Shown: in pieces, positions 43,928 to 54,897 of the stretch
How positions within the stretch are numbered: the first letter of the stretch is position 1
How the letters are laid out: every line of letters begins with the position of its first letter
Origin: Pristionchus mayeri
Taxonomy: Eukaryota > Nematoda > Chromadorea > Rhabditida > Neodiplogasteridae
NCBI GenBank assembly: GCA_036245805.1
Contig: BTRK01000006.1
Coordinates: 26,134,365-26,198,364, forward strand
DNA: 64,000 nucleotides
Direction: 5' to 3'
Program-made: the position numbers and the translations under genes
Notes under the pieces: generated by a model
What the model was told of the DNA's origin: nothing
What the model saw: only the letters and a program-made list of their open reading frames with translations
The model's database searches: none

Positions 43928-44033
43928 GTTCATTCCAAATGAACATATACTAAAATTGGAACAATACATAGAAGATTAGCATGGCCCCTGCGCAAGGATG
44001 ACACGCAAATTCGTGAAGCGTTCCAAATTTTTT
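43928..44033 (+). ncRNA. U6 spliceosomal RNA, probably a pseudogene copy
   Basis: Full-length match to U6: 5' hairpin GTTCATTCCAAATGAAC, then CATATACTAAAATTGGAACA, the AGC triad in GATTAGCATGG, CCCCTGCGCAAGGATGACAC and the 3' end CGTGAAGCGTTCCAAATTTT with a T6 terminator. U6 pairs with the 5' splice site and U2 in the spliceosome. The nearly invariant ACAGAGA box reads ACATAGA, which would be expected to impair catalysis, so this copy is probably non-functional or a variant. A plus-strand LINE starts immediately at its 3' end. I see no clear upstream PSE; a TATA-like TTTATTGCTA lies near -27. Confidence 0.9.
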
Positions 44034-44360
44034 CACTCTCCTCTCGGCCTCTTTTGCGAGTAGGTGTCTCATCAATCGCTCTCTTTAATCGCGCGTTTTT
44101 CGCCTTCTTATCCTTAGTTAATTGTCTTGGACCTTCCTAATGTCTGATTAGTCATATATCCAGTCTTTCTCATTCACATTTCCATAATTATCGCCTGAAA
44201 CTCATTAATTTCATCAGTTTTTCTCCCTCTCCTCTCTGTACTCTCTCCGTTTCCCACACTCTCTCGCCCCTTCCCTCCCTTCCCTTCTGCACTTATCTCT
44301 TACTTTGCACGTATCCTCCCTTTTAGCTGATCCTTCCTATTGATTTATCGATCGCTTGTC

Positions 44361-45141
44361 ATGGCTACCGTATCCGTCTCCAACATCGTTCCCTTGCCCA
44401 ACAACAAACGGCGCTCCAAATCCGCCACCTCCTTCCACGCTGAGTACCTCGGTGAGGTTAATGGCATTACTGCCAATTTCACCGAGTACCTCAAGACGAT
44501 AGAGGAGACGGAGAAGAAGAACCCTCTTTATCTCGCTCTCATGGGATGTGTAAAGGTTCTCTCCTTTACGGTTGAGAATCTTATCCCCAAGGAGTGTCCC
44601 ATAGAGAAGGAGAAGAGGGAGAGAAGCGTCGTTATCGAGAATCTCCCTGCATCGACCAAGAAGACTGCCAGTGAGAGGATCGACGATGACTTCGTCCAGG
44701 TTCGCAAGATCCTCGACATCGTCGACCTCGAGGTACGCCCGGAGACAGTTTTCCGAATGGGCGCAGTCAAGGACCCTCAAAATGGACAGCATTCCCACCC
44801 TCCCCACCCTCGCCTTCTGAAGGTTGTTCTGCCCAGGGCTTCCTCTCAGAGGGCACTGCTCATGAACACGAAGAAGGTGGCCTCTGCTCCGACCTTCAAG
44901 GACATCCGCCTCAGGCCCTCTCTCTGCCGCGGAGCGTGATCGGCAGTGGAATCTACGCCAGGAGAAGAGGAAGCTGAACCATGCTGGTGGCAACTGGGTA
45001 ATCTACGCAGGCCAGCTGATGGAGCGCGGTAAGGTTCCGGAGTACAAGGCGTCCAACAAGGGTGGTCGTTCTGCATTGAACACTCCCAAGGATGTCTTCT
45101 CCTTCTCCTTCCCTGCTCCTTCCAGCTCGGTAAACTGCTAG
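44361..45141 (+). pseudogene. LINE ORF1 protein, one frameshift
   Basis: From ATG at 44361 the frame runs 193 codons to a stop at 44937. A shift near 44920-44930 then restores a frame (ERDRQWNLRQEKRKLNHAGG) to TAG at 45139-45141. The N-terminal part is probably helical/coiled coil (GEVNGITANFTEYLKTIEE). The core has VVIENLPASTKKTASERI, VFRMGAVKD and RLLKVVLPRA (RRM-like), then the basic C-terminal domain with NWVIYAGQLM. Expected role: binding LINE RNA in the retrotransposition particle. Confidence 0.8.
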
Positions 45142-45189
45142 ACCCTTGCCGACCCCCACTGATCCAGACTCGTTCTCTTCCCCCTCTCT

Positions 45190-48013
45190 CACCTTCCCTT
45201 ATTTCGACTAGTGCACCTCTATTATCTCCATCTATTTCATGCCTTTATTACAACGTACGTTCAATTAGTAATAAGATCCCTGCCCTTCACCAACTTCTTA
45301 GAGTTCAACAACCTGATATTTTATGCATAACTGAGTCCTGGTTGAATAGTCGAACCCCTTCCTCTCTCCTGATTTGCGGTCTCCCTTATGTAGTCATCCG
45401 TCGTGATCGCTCCACTGGTCGTGGTGGTGGCATTGCTCTCTTTCTCAGAGACCATTTCCACTATGCAATCATTGATTCGATACACAGGAACATTGAATGC
45501 CTTGCAATTGATCTCCTTACCACGTCGTCCCTCTCCGTTCGTCTTTGTATCATCTATAGGCCTCCTAATTATAGTATTTCCCAGACTGAATCACTTATCG
45601 ATTGCCTTACCGACTTAGTTTCCTCGTCATGTTACCCTACCGTATTAATTGGCGATTTCAACTGTGACTCTTTATCCATTCCCTCCTCCAATATCGATCG
45701 ATCACTGACTACATTTGTGTCCACCTCTAGTCTTCAGCATATAATTACTTCATCCACTAGGCATGATAGATGTATAGATTGGTTGCTAACTAGTGAGCCT
45801 TCTATTATATGTGACCCTACCGTAATTCCTTCGTTCCCTTCGTCTGATCATTCAGGCATCTCTTTCGAATTAAACTATCATGTTCTCCCGCCACCGCAAA
45901 TTCTAATTAGGGATTATGCACGTGCTAATTACGATGACTTTAATTCTTACCTCCTCAATATCGATTGGTATAGCATGTTTTCTGCCTCCCCTGATCCTGA
46001 GTCAATGTATACCATTTTTGTTTCCATTATTACTCAAGGTATTCAAACATGTGTTCCTTTTTACAAACCTAGGCCTATTACTGCTTCTTATCCGCCACAC
46101 ATTCAACGCCTCATACGTCACAGGAATATTCTATTTTCTAAGATTCACTTCCCCTCTGTTCGTATCCAGTATGAAAAATGCAGTAGAGATCTTTTGACTC
46201 AAATCAAAAAATGGAACCAATTTTGAGAAAAGAAAAAAATAAGACAGTCGAAAGACCTCTACCGTCATATCCGTTCTCTTACCAAACCCAAGTCTATTAT
46301 TCCCAAGAAGCTGCAATCCTCTGATGGCTCTCTTGTATCAAACCTCCCTGATATTTCCAATCTTCTTGCTTCTAATTTTGCTACACATTTTACTCTTGAC
46401 GATGGCGAGATCCCTTCCATTCCCTCTCACCCTCGCCCACCATTCATATCCAACATTTCCTTCTTTCCTCATGAAGTATGTAAAGCTCTGAAGAAGCTCT
46501 CACCCTCATGTTCTACTGGATTTGATAATATCCCTCAAATTATTTTTCGAAAATGCGCTTCAGCTCTTTCTCTTCCTCTTTGTGACATTTTCAACATTAG
46601 TATGCTATCTGGTATTGTTCCTTCTCATTGGAAACATTCTCTTATCACACCACTCCCTAAGCCTGACAAGGACCACAAACTTCCTGATATCGCCCGATAT
46701 CTATAATTTCTCCTGCTTCTAAGACTATGGAACGGTTAGTCAAAGATAAATTAGCACAATACCTATTTAGATTTGATATAATACCTAAGTATCAGCATGG
46801 ATATCGTCCCGGTGCTTCAGTTGTCACTAATGTTATTGACTGTGAAAATGACTGGACTCGTGCACACTCCCGTAAAGAAGTTACTGATGTTATTTATCTC
46901 GATTTTTCCCGTGCATTTGATACAGTTCCCTTTACCAAATTGATTTCCAAATGCTCTCATTACGGTATTCACGGGAATCTCCTAAACTGGATCTCTTCCT
47001 TTATAACTGACAGGCATTTCTCAGTCCGTTTGGGTGATTGTATTTCTGACTCTTTCCCAGTACTGTCCGGTGTACCTTAGGGATCCGTGCTAGGACCAAT
47101 TCTTTTCACATTATATATTTCTGATATCACTTACATACTCTATCAATTCCCCGATGTACGCATTCAAGCATATGCCGATGATATCAAATTGTACATTTCA
47201 TACCCACTTGAATCATCTCAATCTAAGACTGCCCAACTTCAATGTGCTCTTGATGCTATTTATTCTTGGACTATTATTAACCAGCTCTCTCTCTCTGAAT
47301 CTAAGTGTACCCATCTTCACATAGGATCGACCCCTCCTTGTTATACCATAAACAATGTAATTCTCAAAAGCAATTCCCCACAACGTGATCTTGGTATTCA
47401 AGTTGTTCCTTCCCTTCTCAAAAACGCCTCCATTGTTGAACGTGCTAATAGGGCTAAGACTGCACTCCATATTATGCTGCGTGCTGTCTCAGTTAACTCC
47501 CCTGATATTCTTATTAAATGTTATCGCACGTATGTCCTTCCTCACCTTGATTTTGCTTGCCCTTTCTGGAATCCTTATACTAAGAAGGATAGTCAGACAA
47601 TAGAGAAGGTCCAGGAACAATTCACTCGAATTCTATTCTATCGATGCTTTCCTTCTTCATCCTATCCTCTCTCTCTTCCTTCCTACCCTAAACGTCTGTC
47701 TACTCTTGGTCTTCAAGCGCTTTCAGAGAGGAGAGTCATTTTTGACCTAGTTTTCGCCCGTAGGATTATGAATGGCGACACAGTTCTAGATCGCAATAGA
47801 TTCTTCACTTTCAAACCCCTTAGGGATAGAACAAACACATTTGGAATTCATATTGAGGCAACTAAATCAACACCTCGTTTCCATTGTTTTTCCAGAAGAG
47901 TTGCTAGTATGCTTAGTGAACTACCTTCAGATGTTCATAGTTCCCCAAGTATTACTGTCTTTAAGAATAGATTACTCAAGTTAGACTTATCTAAATTCGC
48001 AATTTATCGTTAG
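45190..48013 (+). pseudogene. LINE ORF2 (endonuclease plus reverse transcriptase), broken
   Basis: The endonuclease part (to 46226) has YNVRSISNKIPAL, catalytic Glu in CITESWLNSRTPSS, IYRPPNYS, IGDFNCDSL and SSDHSG. The linker and RT domains 0-1 (46227-46726: SHWKHSLITPLPKPDKD) are interrupted by frameshifts and a TAA at about 46705. RT then continues: KYQHGYRPGASV, VIYLDFSRAFDTV, LSGVP then a TAG at 47078-47080 in place of the conserved Gln, GSVLGPILF, the catalytic YADDIKLY, and KVQEQFTRILFYRCF. The C-terminal part ends at TAG 48011-48013. The protein would nick target DNA and prime cDNA synthesis; this copy cannot make it whole. Confidence 0.85.
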
Positions 48014-48412
48014 TTACCCATTTTCCACTCCTTCTCGCATCCCCACTCCCATATTCATTTCTAACCCCCCCCCCCCCTCCCCCCACCCCTTAGAGATCTA
48101 CGGATGCTGTTTCTCGGAGCATAGTCTACCTGGTCTACCCGAGTGCCTCCTCCTCGGTTCCCTCCTCATATGCAGACCAGAAGAAGACAGATGAGAACAG
48201 TTGACTAGATCTATGTATTTTTAGTATTGTACCCTCCTACCCGTCACGTAGCTCTATTACTTATATCCTCAGTATGAGGAGAGTCAATTATCTGTACGGT
48301 TATTCTATCAATTATTCGTATCTCGTTGCGCTTTCGGGCGTAGATAAAATAAAATATAAAATATATATAACACCTAGATCGCGGATAGATTGAGAGGCTA
48401 TGAGGTTGCAGG

Positions 48413-48422
48413 AAGAGAGAGA

Positions 48423-48476
<54 letters not shown>

Positions 48477-48483
48477 GAGAGAG
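48413..48483. repeat. GA microsatellite
   Basis: About 70 bp of GA repeats directly after the inverted RT fragment that borders the LINE. Confidence 0.85.
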
Positions 48484-48553
48484 TAAGTGGAGCGGGGATT
48501 GTTTTTTCCTATATTTAGTATGTTGAATTTCCCTTCTGCAACTTCTAATTTAG

Positions 48554-49130
48554 ACTATTGTTCGGGAATGTGTCATATGGATGGAATTACGATGAGTTCC
48601 TTCGCGATGAAGAAAGAAGAGCAGAAGCGAAAGACGTGAATAGGAAAGATCATGAACCACCAATTAAGAGGAAGAAATCAGGAGAGAATTGTGGTGGGGG
48701 AGTGCGGTATGTCATTTGTTTATCGCGTTCATACTCACCATCTTCCCATTTATTCAACTTGAAGATTGTGCGAGTGCGGATCTCCTCTTGGAGTTGTGTG
48801 CATAATTGATGAATGCCAATGTAAGATCTCTCCTCCCTCCAAGTGTGTTATCTGTCTGGGTAAGGAGGAGAGGAAGGATGAGGACAAGATGAGAATGACC
48901 ATCGATTGGAGGTAACTCCATTCATTTCATTCGTGTGCAGCTGTGGGATTCCGTAAGCAAGCATTTATGACTCTTTTTGAGTGGATCTGTGAAGCCTAAG
49001 GAGATAATCTCCTCCCGGCCTCTTTCATTTTATTTGGCCGAATCGAAGAAGAATGTGATGCACGCAATCGAGCCTGTCAATGTGGATGTTCCCAAGAGCG
49101 AAAAGTTTGCATCGAACTCATCATTACAAT
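48554..49130 (+). CDS. Cys-rich protein, exons 2-5, unrecognised
   Basis: Phase-compatible exons: 48554-48706 (acceptor TTCTAATTTAG, donor GTATGT), 48765-48911 (acceptor CTTGAAG, weak; donor GTAACT), a 12-nt exon 48941-48952 (acceptor GTGTGCAG, donor GTAAGC) and 48982 to about 49130. Exon 2 gives GNVSYGWNYDEFLRDEERR and a basic KRKK segment. Exon 3 gives a dense Cys cluster (C-x-C-x7-C-x4-C-x-C-x7-C-x2-C, starting LCECGSPLGVVC) that could bind zinc. The last exon includes PKEIISSRPLSFYLAESKKN. The 29-nt intron before it is unusually short and uncertain. The last exon runs into a family B repeat at 49142. The family is not recognised. It probably follows the acidic exon at 36274-36413. Confidence 0.45.
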
Positions 49131-49141
49131 GTTTTACATTC

Positions 49142-51000
49142 ATATCACGCCTCTCAAGAGATTATCACGACAAAACACTCGAAAAAATGGATTTTAAGAT
49201 TTTTTTTTATGGCTGAATTCGATTCCGGGTATATATGCTGCAGTTATTATGCGTACTCACATGTCAGTAACGACGTTGAAGACCAAGAGGGACTTTATTC
49301 AAAGTCTGGCCAACGGGCGAAAGGAGGTTTGACAAAGGGTTTTTATAGAGGGTAGCTTTTGCATTAAAATGGCGAGAGATCAGGGGAAGGTAGGAAAGAG
49401 AGGGTGAAGAATGGAAAGCGATCATTGGAATTCACTCAACCTGGAGGGGAGTTGCTAGAGCAGTGTCTTGATGAAGATGGCGCGAGTCCAGAAGAAAGAA
49501 GGGTAGACACATCCAGTGGAGGCCTATAGCCTTCTTTACACTAGGTTACGGTACATCCTAGTTCTAACTGTGACTGCTGCCTATCTCGACTCGCTGCTGC
49601 ATGAGTTTGCAGCAGACACTTGAAAAGGCGTCTTTAGAACTTTTGAAACTCGTTTCAAAGTACTTCTAACAGGCCAAAATTTTACCAGTAGACATTAGTT
49701 ATGACCTATTTTGATTTCCATGATTTTCAGGTAAACCCAATATTTTGAGTAGTTTTTGTGCTGAAACTTTTTAAGTTCACAACAAACATTCAATACTTTT
49801 GTATCGTTTAGAGAATTCAATTTTTTTTCATCTACTTCATTATTTTTTGCCAGATTTGTCAAATTTTGTTAAAGAATTTTATATAATCTGAAAAACAGCG
49901 CCAGTGGTCGGGGGTTCGACTCCCCATGGCAGCAAACATATTTTACTCGTCCCATAAAGCCATCTGCATCACTTTTAGATGTGAAAATACCCTTAATATT
50001 GGTAACCTCTCTTAACCTTTCCGAAGGGCGTAATGGATAGGCCAACGGTGGACTTATCTTATCACGCCTCTCACGAGAGAATAGAGCTGATCCAGGAAGT
50101 GGAAGGAAAATCGGCAAATGCGTTCTTACCGGTTTTGATCATCCCAAGGCATGCATGACTGACCCCCAAAGTCGCAATTTGCATACTTCATTTTGAAGCT
50201 CCCTACACAGGGTCGGCTGCAGGCTGCTCACACTTTGACTGCGATTTTTGCGATTCTAGTGATAGATAGACGAAAATACTCCTGAGTGCCCCCCCCCCCC
50301 CACTCATTATTCGTGCTCTATCGACCGTTGGAATTCCTTTGGTGAGCATATTCAGCACCACACACTCCTTGGTGCCTTTTACCAAATAGCAGAAAACTCA
50401 AATACCCATCAGCAACTTTTTCGTATCGCCCGAGGCCTCACGAGCCTTTTACAACGTTTTATGCAGGCTCTCACCACTCGCTTACAATTATATTTACATG
50501 CCTAAAACTGGTACTAAACGTGGTTGAGTGACATTCCTGCGGTGTTTAAGCAAAAATGCGGGAAAACAGCCTAAAATAGTCAGAAAAAAATGCATATAAC
50601 TTGAGGAAGCAGAACTTCAGCACTATACTCTGTATACGAAAAATGATCGCCAGAGCAAGGCTCATCTAGCGATATATTTCGTTGCGTTAGTTTCGGCCTT
50701 ATATTTGAGAACATAAATTTCTTGCATTTTCGATATCGAAAAAATACAAATTCGATATATGTTCAAATGAACTTATTCGACCTCTGTGAAAGTTTGAAGA
50801 AGATTCATAAATCTGCTTCTGAGTTATCAACATAAATGTCGATGGTGCCTACATGCAGCCTGGCTCAACCGGTCAAGGTGACGGAAAATTAAGTTGATCA
50901 CTGTGTTAAGCACCGTTGAAAACTCCCTGTTCACATGTTTTTGTAAAAATGTTTTGCCAGACCCTTTGGGATATTGTTCGACTCTTAGCGAATCGGCCTC
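49142..51000. repeat. Single-arm relative of the family B foldback
   Basis: It starts ATATCACGCCTCTCAAGAGA, has a CTGCAGCAG-type segment near 49590 (CTGCTGCATGAGTTTGCAGC) and a tRNA-like B-box at 49910, a second direct TATCACGCCTCTCACGAGAG at 50059, and a right part (about 50640-51000) matching the 30420-30778 arm (CTCTGTGAAAGTTTGAAGAA, ACATGCAGCCTGGC). A 12-base C-tract is at about 50289. Frames such as 50916-51182 cross the repeat end and are of doubtful meaning. Confidence 0.65.
49896..49930 (+). pseudogene. Partial tRNA-like sequence
   Basis: Only the 3' half remains: CAGTGGTCGGGGGTTCGACTCCCC with a T-arm and B-box. It occupies the same relative place as the tRNA-like modules of the other family B elements. 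Confidence 0.35.
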
Positions 51001-51143
51001 ATAGTGAATCCGATTCCTTTGTTCTACCTTCTTCGAATGAAACAGTTAATGAAATTCATCATCATTTTTCACTTTCATACACAGATATGCGGCATAAAGC
51101 TGAGGAATCCGTCATAAAATGGAATGCAGCAAACAAAGTCAAC

Positions 51144-52982
51144 TTAAAACGCGTTCTCCGTAAGAACGCAGTGAAAGGGTGAGATAGTGGCACAACTCCG
51201 CCAAAATGATCTCCCAAAGCTCAAACTTTCAGAATATAACCACTAGGGACCAGTAATCGTTCATTCGAGAGTTGAAGCCAAAATATCGATTTTGACCTAC
51301 AAAAATCGATAATTTGAAATTTTGGATTTCGAATTCATGCTAATATAATTCGAAAAAGTTATTCAATAATCTACATTTTTGTCAACAAAAAGTTATCCGG
51401 AAGCGAGAAATCGGTCAAAATATGCAATTTTTCGCTCATTTGCACATACATCGCCGAAACTACCCCTCTTAAAGTCACCACCGCCCTCCAGTTCCGATAT
51501 ATTTTGAGCCAAATGTATCGTAGAATTAAGTTATGAAATCGCCATATTTTTAATGCCCAAGAACTGAAAATATCGCTCGAAATGGCGACTTCCGTAGATT
51601 TTTGTAGGTTCCGTCCAATTATTCTTCACTGTTTACTAGTGATGCACTTTCAAATCGACATCACGATTCATATTAAACTTTGTTGAACGTATATCAGTAA
51701 TTTCCATTGCGTTACAAGTGCATTTTCAAAAATCATGCTTTTCACCACTGAAATCAATTTCCCTGCTCCTAACTCATCATTTCGACCTCACTATACGTAT
51801 TGGTTACACAAATTGTATAGTATGCTTAGCCATGAATGAGAATTGGTGCCACTGGCCTCCAACAATGTTTCGATGCTCCGATTTTTGACGCTCAATTATG
51901 GAAAATCGATTGATGTATAAATGCAAACAAGCTGCTTTTGAGTTAGACTGTGTGAACTCGAATGAGTTATATGTTTGGAAAATGTTTTCACATGCAGAAT
52001 AATCCGAAATTAACGAAAACAAATCAGATTTCGAGATTTTTCAAAAATGGAAATTTTCCTACATCGAAAAGTTAAAAAAAATAGAAAAGTGAATATTGGT
52101 GTCTATATCGTTGAATTATGATTCATTATCCTAGAACAATTTTTTTCCAACATAACTCATTCGAATTCACACAGTCGAACTCAAAAGCGCCTTGTTTGCA
52201 TTTCCGCATCAATCGATTTTCCATATTTGAGCGTCAAAAATCGGAGCATCAAAACATTGGTGGAGTCTGTACCACCAATTCTCATTCATGGCTAAGCATA
52301 CTATACAATTTGTGTAATCAATACGTATAGAAAGTTCGAAATAATGAGTTACCAGCAGTGAAATTTGTGATTTCAGTGGTGAAAAGCATGATTTTTGAAA
52401 CATGAAATTGCTCGTATACCGCAATGGAAATTACTGATATACGTTCTACAAAGCCGAATATGAATAGTGATGTCGATTTGAAAGTGTATCACAAGTAAAC
52501 AGTGAAGATTAATTGGTCGGAACCTTGAAAAATCTGCTGAAGCCGTCATTTCGAGCGATTCTTGGGCACTGAAAATATGGCGATTTTATAACTTATTCAA
52601 ATTCTGCAATACATTTGGCTCAAAATATATCGGAACTGGAGGGCGGTGGTGACTTTAAGAGGGGTAGTTTCGGCGATGTATGTGCAAATGAGCGAAAAAT
52701 CGCAAATTTTGACCGATTTCTCGCTTCCGGATAAATTTTTGTTGACAAAAACGTAGATTATTGCATAACTTTTCAAGCTCTTTCGAATGATGTACATCAT
52801 GAAGGCGAAATCCAAAATTTAAAATTATCGATTTTTGTAGGTCAAAATCGATATTTTGGCGTCAACTCTCGAATGGACGATTGCTGGTCCCTAGTGGTTA
52901 TATTCTGAAAGTTTGAGCTTTGGGAGACCATTTTGGCGGAGTTGTGCCATACCCATTGCACTCTTACAGAGAACGCGTTTTA
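51144..52982. repeat. 1.8-kb foldback palindrome
   Basis: Ends TTAAAACGCGTTCTC and mirror GAGAACGCGTTTTAA. Arms share GGCACAACTCCGCCAAAAT, GGGACCAGTAATCG and CCATGAATGAGAATTGGTG. The loop is about 52010-52130. Frames at 51804-52022 and 52118-52330 are mirror images of each other, not genes. Confidence 0.8.
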
Positions 52983-53770
52983 AATGCCTACATATTATCA
53001 CGGATCTACCGTAAAAATACAGGAAAATGAGACCCCTATACGACAAAATTTTTTTTCTGGATCACGACCTACCGCGTTGGAAGGCCGTATCTCGGTCAGT
53101 TTTTGACCTACAGCGAGCGGATTTTTTTCAATCGGTTCGTAATACAGATATCTACAAATATGTTCTCTGACACATCGTGCAGAAATGACGTCTTCACATA
53201 GTTTAATGCGAGAAATCGTTTTTTTCATCACACTATGCTAATTTTCTATCTTTTCTAATCCGACCTTACCGATTTTTATTCTTGATTCGGATTTCCCATC
53301 TCCGAAATTGGGTGCGTGCATAGTTCATTGGTCGTAACTCGTGGAGTATCATATCGGCATTCAGTGGGGAAAATTTGAACATAGTGCGATTTTTGTATGA
53401 AACATGTTTTAGTGTTTATCTCCCGTCAAACTTATGTAAATGAAAGAACTGAGACCACTTTTGGACAGCTCTCGAGTGGGTCTCCAACAATGACTCAGGG
53501 GTACGAAACGATGAAGCTAGCCATTTTTGAGATACAGAGTAAGGAGATACAACCAAGATATCTAACTATAGGCCAATTTCCCTTCTGACAGTCACTCTAA
53601 AGACACAGCTGAGCTCGATTCTAACTAGTTAAATGCCAGTTAAACCTGGTTTTTCTAGAGAGCACACCTAAGCTATAAGAAAAGCTCTCATCGGGCGGCC
53701 ACCCGTACATTTGTCGTTCTTTGAGCGGCGGCTACCCATTGATTTGTGGCGGCTACCCGATTTGTCCTCT
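52983..53770. other. Spacer without recognisable gene
   Basis: No exon recognised. Near 53690-53770 a GGCGGCTACCC motif is repeated three times (GGCGGCCACCCG, GGCGGCTACCCATTG, GGCGGCTACCCGATT). Confidence 0.35.
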
Positions 53771-54588
53771 GGTGGCCATGGAAAATCAACGTATAGGAGG
53801 GGGTCATGGTGAAAATCGATAGTAGGTCATGGGTAGGTCAAGACTAAGTACCACAACCAATCGATAGTACAGTATCGACTGATACCGTATATGGCTACCG
53901 TAACCCTCAATTATCGCGAACTGACTTTATCGTTAAAAAGTCAAAGTACCATAACCAATCGATAGTACAGTACCCCCCGATACCGTATGTCACTACCGTA
54001 ACCCCGAATATCGCGAACTGACTTTATTTTTAAAAAGTCCTGAAACCGTGTCCAATCGATTCTACAGTACCCAAGTGACTACCGTAACCCGGTTCCTTGG
54101 GTCAGATCCAGTTCCTTGGGTCAAACATTTTTCTAAAAATTTAAAATCGATCGATAAATTTTTCCAAAGTATCCTACCGTATATCTTATTACTGTAGAAT
54201 CATTTTGCATTCGATTTAGGATTTTTAGAAAAATGTTTGACCCAAGGAACTGGGTCTGACCTAAGGAACTGGGTTACAGTAGTTACTTGTGTACTGTAGA
54301 ATCGATTGGATATGGTTTCAGGACTTTTTAAAAATAAAGTCAGTTCGCGATATTCGGGGTTACGGTAGCCATATACGGTATCTGGGGGTACTGTACTATC
54401 GATTGGTTATGGTACTTTGACTTTTTAACAATAAAGTCAGTTCGCGATAATTGAGGGTTACGGTAGCCATATACGGTATAAGTCGATACTGTACTATCGA
54501 TTGGTTATGGTAATTAGTCTTGGACTGCCCATGACCTACTATCGATTTTCACCATGACCCCCTATTCGTTGATTTTCCATGGCCGCCA
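53771..54588. repeat. Foldback element (TACNGTA family), copy 3
   Basis: Ends GGTGGCCATGGAAAATCAAC and its mirror. The arms carry the same ordered units as the copies at 6.4-8.0 kb: CCAATCGATAGTACAGTA, GCTACCGTAACCCTCAA, TCGCGAACTGACTTTAT, CAGTTCCTTGGGT. The centre is near 54180. Confidence 0.8.
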
Positions 54589-54897
54589 GTTAACTAACTG
54601 GCTCAGGTATGTCTAAAGAGCATCACCCGAGTGATCTTGAAGCGAATCGAAGTGTGTCTCGATGTGACCCTCACCCAAGCCTCACCCGAGTCCCTCACCC
54701 AAGCCGTATTTCGTAAAGGGCACTCTACAATCGACAATTTACACACAATCAAGCAAATCGCTGAAAGAACTCATGAATACAATATCCTATTGTACCTGGG
54801 ATTCGTGGATTTTACAAAGGCTTTCGAGTGTGGAGTGGAATGCGGTGTGGCAGGCACTCTGGAAATCAGGGTCCGTTCCTCGCTTATTCATTGATAT

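Larger units (their letters stand above)
44034..48370 (+). mobile_element. Nearly full-length CR1/jockey-like LINE fused to U6
   Basis: It begins CACTCTCCTCTCGG directly after the U6 T-tract, has a CT-rich 5' UTR, ORF1 (44361-45141), ORF2 (about 45190-48013), a 3' UTR and an AAATAAAATATAAAATATA tail. It is inserted in an older LINE sequence, since the flanks at 43784-43808 and 48388-48412 are inverted copies of one RT segment. Frameshifts and stops show it is inactive. Confidence 0.8.

Noticed and set aside
50916..51182. 88-codon frame with a protein-like second half
   Set aside because: It starts inside a repeat shared with 30.4-30.8 kb and runs into a foldback arm; no splice model or family supports it.
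51804..52424. Matching 70-codon frames around the 52-kb palindrome centre
   Set aside because: Mirror images of AT-rich arm sequence without any motif.
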